Shown one piece after another: positions 5,433 through 11,604 of a DNA stretch of 14,696 nt. The stretch is taken from assembly GCA_965603115.1 (NCBI GenBank), contig CBFDBT010000048.1, positions 1 to 14,696 of the forward strand, in the 5' to 3' direction. Under the pieces are notes generated by a model. It was given only the letters and a program-made list of their open reading frames with translations, searched no databases and was not told where the DNA came from. A program made the position numbers and the translations under genes. The stretch is from CBFDBT01 sp965603115. Lineage in GTDB: Bacteria > Pseudomonadota > Alphaproteobacteria > Sphingomonadales > Kordiimonadaceae. Positions within the stretch are counted from its first letter, which is position 1. Each line of letters starts with the position of its first letter.

Positions 5433-6824
5433 TTAATTGAGAAAGTTGCGACGTTTCTTTTCTTTTTGTTTCTTCTGTTTTTTGGCGAGAGACTCATTAA
5501 TATATAAAATATCCTGAGCACGCACCCACTTTGGTGTATATTCTTTAAGGCCTTCCATAGCCATATTTGCATGCATTGCCGCCATATGCCCATTTCTCAT
5601 GACGTTATAGCGTTCAGCAGTAGCAAGAGACGCTAAGGCTGGTTTATTTAGACGAGTATAGACAATCGCTAAATTGTACCAGCCAAAAGTATTTTCACTA
5701 TCGAGTGCTGTGGCAAGCTCAAGGTGTTTGCGCGCCTCGTCGAGATATTGTTCATCTTCAAGTGCGACCAAAGCTTGACCGAGGGCTGTTAGAATTAAAG
5801 TTTCTTGAGGGTTTAATAAAACCGCGCGTCTGAAAGGTTTTAGTGATTCTTTAACGCGGTGATTTTCAAGAAGAATTTGACCTTTAATTTCATAAAGATA
5901 CGAATTATCAGGCTCTTTTCCTAGCATTGTATCAATCTCGGCAAGGGCAGCGTCCCACTCAAGGTCTTTGTGATAGGCATAAACACGAGCATACCGCGCC
6001 TCTACAGAAGTGTTCGTAATTGGGTAATTTTGCAGCGTGATGGCAGTTTTTGTTGAATAGCCATATAGCTTGCCTTTGATGCGTAGAAATTCATTATTCA
6101 ATTCTTCGTTAGGTGGTGTGTTATAAAAAGGAGACTCCTCAACTACACCCGCCAGACTCATCATGCGGTCGCGATTTAAAGGGTGGGTACGAATATATGG
6201 GTTTTGTTTTATATTACGCATTATTTCCCGTTGCTGTAGTTTAGCAAAAAACTCAATCATGCCCCGACCGGAAATGCCTACTTTTTTAAGATAAGAAGCG
6301 CCTGCTTGATCGGTTTTAGCTTCTTGATTGCGAGAATATTTGAGCATGGTGCGTTGTGCCATGCTTTGACCCGCCATAATAATGCCCATACCCGCGTCAC
6401 CGCCGCCAACAGCAATGGCAGCTGCACCTAGAACCATAGATGCAATTGACATAATAGTTGAAGGCCTGGCCATTTCATCACGTCTTAATGAGTGTCCACC
6501 GGCAATATGGCCTGTTTCGTGGGCTACAACTCCCAAAAGCTGATTAACATCGTCAGACTGTAATATAAGTCCAGAATGAATGAAGATATTCTGTCCACCA
6601 ACTACAAAAGCGTTAATGCTACTGTCGTGGACAAGGTAAATATGCACAGATTCAGGCGTAAGGTTTGCTGCTTCAAAGATAGGGCGAAAGGCACGTTTTA
6701 AAAAAACTTCGGTTTCTGCGTCTCGCAGTAATGATTGTGCCGAAACTGACTGTGACATCATAAATAGCAAAGCCATCATACTCAAGAGTATCAGTTTGAT
6801 TTTAGCTAGCAATTTAAATGTCAT
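5433..6824 (-). CDS. BepA-like periplasmic M48 zinc metalloprotease with TPR domain
   Basis: A 463-residue protein with signal peptide (residues 1-29, cleavage near SVSA), an M48 catalytic domain and a C-terminal TPR domain, the architecture of BepA (YfgC). The zinc motif is HETGH at 102-106. The third ligand is E168 in SRNQEAKTDQAG, and HPLNRDRM at about 215-222 is the distal conserved histidine segment. A hydrophobic Gly/Ala stretch at 124-150 is the lid-like region seen in M48 proteins. Helical repeats at about 265-430 include the TPR-like LEWDAALAEIDTMLGKEP and WYNLAIVYTRLNKPALA. In E. coli, BepA degrades or promotes maturation of stalled outer-membrane proteins such as LptD. An odd feature is the lysine-rich tail KKQKKQKEKKRRNFLN. 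It lies downstream of rne, separated by a terminator. Confidence 0.9.
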   Translation of the reverse strand: MTFKLLAKIKLILLSMMALLFMMSQSVSAQSLLRDAETEVFLKRAFRPIFEAANLTPESVHIYLVHDSSINAFVVGGQNIFIHSGLILQSDDVNQLLGVVAHETGHIAGGHSLRRDEMARPSTIMSIASMVLGAAAIAVGGGDAGMGIIMAGQSMAQRTMLKYSRNQEAKTDQAGASYLKKVGISGRGMIEFFAKLQQREIMRNIKQNPYIRTHPLNRDRMMSLAGVVEESPFYNTPPNEELNNEFLRIKGKLYGYSTKTAITLQNYPITNTSVEARYARVYAYHKDLEWDAALAEIDTMLGKEPDNSYLYEIKGQILLENHRVKESLKPFRRAVLLNPQETLILTALGQALVALEDEQYLDEARKHLELATALDSENTFGWYNLAIVYTRLNKPALASLATAERYNVMRNGHMAAMHANMAMEGLKEYTPKWVRAQDILYINESLAKKQKKQKEKKRRNFLN

Positions 6825-6885
6825 AAAATTTAGGTCTCTTTATTATATATAGATATAAGCTAGTAGGCAGTGTGTGAACCGTCAA
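6825..6885 (-). promoter_or_regulatory. AT-rich leader with possible promoter for the M48-dsbA pair
   Basis: After the rne terminator the minus strand carries TTGACG (complement of 6880-6885), followed by a very AT-rich run containing TATATC and TATAAT-like hexamers (complement of about 6840-6858), then AAAGAGA before the M48 ATG. The best -35 and -10 candidates are spaced by more than 20 bases, so the exact promoter is unclear. The position after a terminator makes a promoter here necessary if the terminator is efficient. Confidence 0.3.
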
Positions 6886-6908
6886 TGAACAAGTGACCAT
6901 TTTATATT

Positions 6909-6935
6909 AAAAAACGGCGACCATAAGGCCGCCGC
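6909..6935 (-). terminator. Intrinsic terminator of rne
   Basis: On the minus strand, CGGCGGCC, loop TTAT and GGTCGCCG form an 8-bp GC-rich stem with one G-T wobble (complement of 6915-6922 and 6927-6934), followed at once by six T residues (complement of 6909-6914). It lies about 40 bases after the rne stop codon. The features are those of a strong Rho-independent terminator. Confidence 0.9.
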
Positions 6936-6972
6936 TTAAAATTAGGTTCATTCATTGGCTTACAGAGATGTA

Positions 6973-9780
6973 TCAACCAAATGTTTTGTTCCACCACCCA
7001 TTGCGACTAGGTTGGTCAGGCTTGACCTCATCTTTATCTTCTTTAGGGCTCTCCTTAACGTCTGCTTTTGCCGATTTTTCAGCTTTGGCAGGCGTGGCAG
7101 TTGCTTCAGCTACTGTTTCCACTGCTTTTGCTGGCTCAGCTTTTTTAGGTCGACCACGTTTTGGTTTATCCGCAGAGGGTGTTTTTTCAGTCTCTTTACT
7201 ATCGGATGCTACAGGCTTTTTCTCAGCAGTAGCGGATTTAGCAGAGCTTTTGCGCCTTGCTGGTTTAGCTTTAACTTCTTCTGCAGCAGCATCAGATTTA
7301 TCAGCTTTGTCGTCCGTAGGCTTTTTAGCTTCTGTGTCTTTATCAACAGCTTTTTTACCACGAGGGCGTCTTGTCGACTTTGGCTTCTCATCTTGTTTGT
7401 TTGACTTAGCGCCTTCCACAGTGCTTTCCTCCGTGTCTTTGACAACGGGTTTTGCATCTGCTTTTGGTGCTTCGACTGAAGCTTCTTCAGCTGCGTCATT
7501 AGCTTTCTTGCTCCCGCGGCGACGGCGGGGGCGCTTAGGCTTTTCGTCAGATTTTTCATCAGCTGTATCTGGTTTGTTAGCTTCAGCAGATGTTTTTTCT
7601 GAGTTAGCATCCGTTGAAGAGCTATCAGATTCAACAACCTTTTGGTTGGTGTTGTCATCATTGCTTGCTTCATCAGGCTTGTCAGTATTCTTCCTGCGAC
7701 GACCACCTCTACGACCACGACGACGACGAGACTTTGGCTTATCTTCTTGGTCGCTTGAGCCATCAGCGTCGTTGGCAGGTGTCGTTACTTCTGTACCAGA
7801 GCTTTCCTGTGCAGTGTCAGCAGTATCATTTGTTGTGTCATCACCACCACGGCCTCGTCTACGACGGCGACGGCGAGTGCGGGGACGAGAGTCTGCACTT
7901 TCTTCGTCATCAAGTGATATATCCGTGTCTTCTATTGGATCCATAACAATTGATTGTGTCATCAAAGCTTCGGCTGACATATTTTCTGTAGTTGGCGTAA
8001 TGTTTTCACGCTCCACCTCTATATCAGAAGGTCCAAGGTCGCGGCGACCGTGCACTTCAATCTCTAATGCATAGCGTTTCTCAAGGTCGTAAATGTCGCC
8101 ACGCTTTTTATTTAGCATATAAATAGCGACATCCCGGTTGAGCGAGACCTTAAGGTGTGCGCTGCGACCACGTATGCCTTCATCTTCTAGCGCTCTTAGG
8201 GATTGCAGGGCAGCAGATTCAACATTTCTAACCACACCAGACCCATCACAGTGCGCGCAAACCATCATACTGGCTTCTAGCACATTAGGGCGTAATCTTT
8301 GACGCGACATTTCAAGCAAACCAAAACTGGAAATACGGCCAATTTGAATGCGAGCACGATCAGACTTCAAAACATCTTTCAGGCGACGCTCGACTGCACG
8401 GTTGTTGCCGCGGTCTTCCATATCGATGAAATCAATAACAATAAGGCCAGCCATATCTCGTAGGCGTAACTGACGTCCGAGTTCTTCTGCGGCCTCCAGG
8501 TTAGTCTTTACAGCCGTTTCCTCAATGTTCTTTTCTTTCGTCGCGCGACCAGAGTTAACATCCACAGAAATAAGCGCTTCGGTGGGATTGATAACAATAT
8601 AACCACCAGATTTAAGCTGGACACTCGGATTATACATGGCTTCAAGCTGTGATTCCACCTGATAGCGGTTAAAGAGCGGAATAGCACCATCTTTATAATG
8701 TACAACTTTTTTAGTATGCGACGGCATTAGCATGGTGATGAAATTTTTAGCAACAGAGAAGCCTTCGTTACCTTCCACCAATATCTCATCTATATCTTTG
8801 CTATATAAATCACGAATAGAGCGTTTAATGAGATTGCCTTCTTCGTAAATATTGGCGGGCGCGACAGACTTAAGTGTCAAATCCCTTATGCCATTCCATA
8901 ACCTAAGTAGGTAATCCAGATCACGCTTGACCTCAGTTTTGGTGCGCGCCATACCCGCTGTGCGAACAATACAGCCCATACCTTGTGGTAAATTGAGTGA
9001 AGACATCATGCTCTTAAGGCGTTTCCGGTCGGCAACATTAGAAATCTTGCGACTAATACCGCCTGAATGCGTAGAATTTGGCATTAAAACACAGTAACGG
9101 CCAGCAAGAGAGATATAGGTCGTAAGGGCCGCACCTTTGTTGCCGCGCTCTTCTTTTACTACTTGTATCAGCACGACCTGACGGCGCTTGATTACTTCTT
9201 GAATTTTGTAACGACGCGTCAGAGCTCGCATATTGCGACGACTCTCAGCAGCCGCAATTTCTTCTTCTTGTTCAGCTTCAGCGGTATCCTCTGCTAGGTC
9301 TTCAACATCATCATTTTCTGAACTATCTTCCTCTGTAGTTTTGCTTTCGATATTTTCTGTGACAGATTCACTTTTGCTGTCTGAAGAATTCTCTCCTTCA
9401 GGGAAGGGGTCAGATTTAGCCTTTTCAGACTTTTTAGTCTTTTTACCGTTATTATCATCAGAATTGAGCTCGGCCTCAGATGCGGCAAGTTCTTCTTCGC
9501 GTTCGATCTTGATAAGCTCTTCGCGGTCCTCAGCTGGAATCTGATAGTAGTCAGGGTGAATTTCACTAAAGGCAAGAAAGCCATGACGATTACCGCCATA
9601 TTCAACAAAACAAGCTTGAAGTGATGGTTCAACTCTCGTGATTCGAGCTAAATAAATATTGCCTTTGATTTGCCGCTTAGTGGCTGATTCATAGTCAAAA
9701 TCCTCTACCCGGCTTCCTTTAACAATTGCGACGCGGGTCTCTTCAGTGTGACGCGCATCAATAAGCATTCTAGTAGACAT
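6973..9780 (-). CDS. rne: Ribonuclease E
   Basis: The 935-residue endoribonuclease that scaffolds the RNA degradosome and starts mRNA decay and rRNA processing. It begins MSTRMLIDARHTEETRVAIV, matching the family start. The S1 domain (from about 36) is split by a highly acidic insert at about 85-183. The 5'-sensor and DNase I-like domains follow, with Mg-binding D407 in ISVDVNSGR and D450 in IVIDFIDM, then the zinc-link cysteines C508 and C511 in CAHCDGSG. The small domain ends near 590. Residues 600-935 are low-complexity: six Arg/Lys-rich blocks alternate with acidic stretches, and the protein ends near RNGWWNKTFG. In Caulobacter a GWW motif at this position binds PNPase. A GGAGA Shine-Dalgarno (complement 9789-9793) lies 8 nt before the ATG. 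A structured leader upstream suggests autoregulation. Confidence 0.97.
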   Translation of the reverse strand: MSTRMLIDARHTEETRVAIVKGSRVEDFDYESATKRQIKGNIYLARITRVEPSLQACFVEYGGNRHGFLAFSEIHPDYYQIPAEDREELIKIEREEELAASEAELNSDDNNGKKTKKSEKAKSDPFPEGENSSDSKSESVTENIESKTTEEDSSENDDVEDLAEDTAEAEQEEEIAAAESRRNMRALTRRYKIQEVIKRRQVVLIQVVKEERGNKGAALTTYISLAGRYCVLMPNSTHSGGISRKISNVADRKRLKSMMSSLNLPQGMGCIVRTAGMARTKTEVKRDLDYLLRLWNGIRDLTLKSVAPANIYEEGNLIKRSIRDLYSKDIDEILVEGNEGFSVAKNFITMLMPSHTKKVVHYKDGAIPLFNRYQVESQLEAMYNPSVQLKSGGYIVINPTEALISVDVNSGRATKEKNIEETAVKTNLEAAEELGRQLRLRDMAGLIVIDFIDMEDRGNNRAVERRLKDVLKSDRARIQIGRISSFGLLEMSRQRLRPNVLEASMMVCAHCDGSGVVRNVESAALQSLRALEDEGIRGRSAHLKVSLNRDVAIYMLNKKRGDIYDLEKRYALEIEVHGRRDLGPSDIEVERENITPTTENMSAEALMTQSIVMDPIEDTDISLDDEESADSRPRTRRRRRRRGRGGDDTTNDTADTAQESSGTEVTTPANDADGSSDQEDKPKSRRRRGRRGGRRRKNTDKPDEASNDDNTNQKVVESDSSSTDANSEKTSAEANKPDTADEKSDEKPKRPRRRRGSKKANDAAEEASVEAPKADAKPVVKDTEESTVEGAKSNKQDEKPKSTRRPRGKKAVDKDTEAKKPTDDKADKSDAAAEEVKAKPARRKSSAKSATAEKKPVASDSKETEKTPSADKPKRGRPKKAEPAKAVETVAEATATPAKAEKSAKADVKESPKEDKDEVKPDQPSRNGWWNKTFG

Positions 9781-9802
9781 GTATATATTCTCCGAACGAG
9801 TG

Positions 9803-9842
9803 GCCGCGCATCCTGGCCATATGATGTATGGCGTGCGCTGGC
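9803..9842 (-). promoter_or_regulatory. Long stem-loop in the rne 5' leader
   Basis: On the plus strand the outer arm GCCGCGCA (9803-9810) pairs with TGCGC-T-GGC (9834-9842) with one bulged T. After an asymmetric internal loop, the inner arm GCCAT (9816-9820) pairs with ATGGC (9828-9832) around a 7-base loop. On the rne transcript this places a stable hairpin about 22 bases before the start codon and about 10 bases before the Shine-Dalgarno. RNase E genes elsewhere are autoregulated through leader hairpins; whether this one acts so is inference. Confidence 0.55.
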
Positions 9843-9922
9843 ACTGTTCCTATAGGTTAATTGATTGTACTCAGTCCTGTTGACCAAAACCGTTGAAAAA
9901 GCGCGCAAGAAAACAAAGAGCG

Positions 9923-9939
9923 CCGCAATGTCATCGCGG
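9923..9939 (-). promoter_or_regulatory. Second hairpin in the rne leader
   Basis: On the minus strand CCGCGAT, loop GAC, ATTGCGG gives a 7-bp stem with one G-T wobble. It is followed by a T-rich stretch (CTCTTTGTTTTCTT), so it resembles an imperfect terminator or an RNase E entry site next to a stem. It lies about 18 bases downstream of the expected start of transcription. Confidence 0.45.
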
Positions 9940-9963
9940 GCAGCTTTACTTAATATTCTAGAC

Positions 9964-9969
9964 ATTATA
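9964..9969 (-). promoter_or_regulatory. Candidate -10 element of rne
   Basis: A perfect TATAAT on the minus strand, in the context AACTATAATG. No good -35 hexamer lies 16-18 bases upstream. If used, transcription would begin near 9957 and give an rne leader of about 175 bases holding both hairpins. Confidence 0.35.
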
Positions 9970-10199
9970 GTTACGCTTAGTCTCATGCCGGTTAAGTATC
10001 CTTCAAAACATTAATTGGCGGCAAACATCTCATTGGACATTGTGACCTAACTAATGGGGTCGATGCACCGAATTTCCGGCAACATCTAAAACTGGTATTG
10101 TTAAACTAGACGTAAGTTTGTGAAAGAACAACGTAAATTTCAATTAATATGTAATTTAATCCTAAGTAACAATATTAGGGCATATTGCTCTTAACCCTT

Positions 10200-10216
10200 G
10201 AAAAGTGATGAAAAGT
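10200..10216 (+). repeat. Short direct repeat upstream of amiC
   Basis: GAAAAGT occurs at 10200-10206 and again at 10210-10216, a 10-base period that places both copies on the same DNA face about 70-85 bases before amiC. Tandem half-sites of this kind can bind response regulators, but no known consensus is matched and the sequence is AT-rich enough for chance. Confidence 0.3.
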
Positions 10217-10285
10217 TGTAGAAACTACTTAAATGATATTGTTTAGTGGTTCGATTATCGAAGAAGGCATGTAAAGATTAACATC

Positions 10286-11497
10286 ATGGATAAAAAATAT
10301 TTGTACCATGTTATGACCGGCCTATTCCTTTGTATTATGGTTCTATCCATTTCAGGGACAGGGAATGCTATCACTGAGGAAGCTGTCATTAAGGGTGTCC
10401 GTATTGGATTAACTGGCACTAAAACCCGTTTTGTTATTGATAGTGAAAAAGGGATCAAGCCAAATATATTCATGTTGGCGTCGCCCCGCCGGCTTGTTAT
10501 TGATGTTCCTAATGCGACGTGGGTGGGTAGTGCAACTGCAGAGGCTAGTGGCTCTATCGATAGATATCGCTACGGACAATGGAAACCTAGTATATTTCGT
10601 TTGGTTCTAGACCTTAATGCGCCAGTGAAAGTTGGCAAGCTTTTCACATTAAAACCAAGCTCTGGTTATGGTTATCGCACAGTTATTGACTTGCAACCCG
10701 TTGTTCAAGCTGAGTTTTTAAGAGAAGTTTCTAGTCACAAGAAAAAGCGTCAAACACTTAAATCAGTAAGTAATGCCCAAAATACCAAAGAAAAACGCGT
10801 TAAAAATAAACGTATTGTTTTCATTGACCCGGGTCACGGAGGGCACGACCCAGGAAATCTGGGTGTGATTGGTATTCATGAGAAAAAAGTCGTTCTTGCT
10901 ATCGCCAAACAAATTAAAAAGACTCTTGATGTCGCAGGCCGTTATGATGTGCGCTTAACCAGAAATTCTGATTTTTTTGTAGATTTAAGAGAGAGATATC
11001 GTCTAGCCCAGCGCGTTGATGCTGATTTATTCATATCAGTACATGCTGATAGTTTTACAAATAAAAAAGCTAATGGGGGAACGGTATATACTCTTGCTGA
11101 AAAATCCTCAGACAAAGAAACAGCATTGCTTGTTCAACAGCACAACAACACGGGGGAAATTGGCGGCCTGGATGTAGAGACAGAATCACCTGAAGTTATT
11201 CCTATCCTTCTTGACCTTGCTATGCGTGAGAAAATGAATGCTTCGGCACAATTTGCTGAAATGTTACTGCCTGAATTAAAAAAATCGATAAATATGCGTA
11301 AAATTGCGCACAGGTCTGGCCCATTTCTTGTTCTTAAAGACCCTGTTGTTCCTTCAATATTATTAGAAACGGGTTATCTTTCAAATAAGAATGATGCAAA
11401 ATTTATAGCCTCTTTAAAGGGGCGTAAAAAAATCGCAGGGGCTGTTAGTAAGGGTATTGATGCCTATTTCCGACAATTGGCTCAAAATGGTAGGTGA
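10286..11497 (+). CDS. amiC: N-acetylmuramoyl-L-alanine amidase, AmiC-type (AMIN + Amidase_3)
   Basis: A 403-residue periplasmic zinc amidase that cuts the stem peptide from MurNAc to split septal peptidoglycan during cell separation. Residues 1-28 form a signal peptide (cleavage near GTGNA). An AMIN domain at about 30-140 targets it to peptidoglycan or the septum. A basic linker at 150-176 joins the Amidase_3 domain. Zinc ligands are H184 in DPGHGGHDPG, E199 in GIHEKKV and H253 in SVHADS; the catalytic glutamate is E361 in LLETGYLSN. The insert at about 275-320 (KETALLVQQ, then GGLDVE, then LLDLAMREKM) resembles the active-site-blocking helix of AmiB/AmiC enzymes, which are switched on by LytM factors such as EnvC or NlpD. 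A weak AAAGA lies 8 nt before the ATG. It is 107 bases before mrcA. Confidence 0.94.
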   Translation: MDKKYLYHVMTGLFLCIMVLSISGTGNAITEEAVIKGVRIGLTGTKTRFVIDSEKGIKPNIFMLASPRRLVIDVPNATWVGSATAEASGSIDRYRYGQWKPSIFRLVLDLNAPVKVGKLFTLKPSSGYGYRTVIDLQPVVQAEFLREVSSHKKKRQTLKSVSNAQNTKEKRVKNKRIVFIDPGHGGHDPGNLGVIGIHEKKVVLAIAKQIKKTLDVAGRYDVRLTRNSDFFVDLRERYRLAQRVDADLFISVHADSFTNKKANGGTVYTLAEKSSDKETALLVQQHNNTGEIGGLDVETESPEVIPILLDLAMREKMNASAQFAEMLLPELKKSINMRKIAHRSGPFLVLKDPVVPSILLETGYLSNKNDAKFIASLKGRKKIAGAVSKGIDAYFRQLAQNGR

Positions 11498-11604
11498 TGT
11501 GCGCAACAATTTATAAAGTTGTCACAAGGAAACCACAATTTCATTTAATATAGACAATATAGAGAGTAAATTTTGCTGTTATTGGCATTAAAATACTAGA
11601 AATA

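Larger units (their letters stand above)
9781..10285. other. 505-base divergent intergenic region between rne and amiC
   Basis: The longest gene-free stretch of the window. The rne-proximal half (9781-9970) holds a likely rne leader with two clear hairpins and a TATAAT on the minus strand. The amiC-proximal half (about 10080-10285) is very AT-rich, with a 7-base direct repeat and short dyads but no clear consensus promoter. I see no tRNA, conserved small ORF or mobile-element end. The middle (10000-10080) shows nothing I can assign. Confidence 0.8.

Noticed and set aside
7209..7763. A 184-codon minus-strand frame inside rne
   Set aside because: It is an out-of-frame shadow of the same low-complexity stretch, with a repetitive translation and no ribosome binding site.
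6968..8074. A 368-codon open frame on the plus strand, Ser/Leu/Phe-rich
   Set aside because: It lies antisense to the low-complexity RNase E tail. The Lys/Arg/Glu/Asp/Ala-rich codons of rne yield few stops on the other strand, and the translation has no recognisable domain or start signal.
9705..9986. A 93-codon minus-strand frame covering the rne leader and running into rne
   Set aside because: It has no Shine-Dalgarno and no family similarity, and it ends out of frame inside rne. A regulatory leader peptide cannot be excluded, but nothing supports it; the hairpins explain the region better.
10140..10170. CtrA binding site upstream of amiC
   Set aside because: TTAA repeats occur there, but the spacing is 8 rather than the 7 of TTAA-N7-TTAA, or the second half-site is mismatched. 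In such AT-rich DNA this is expected by chance.
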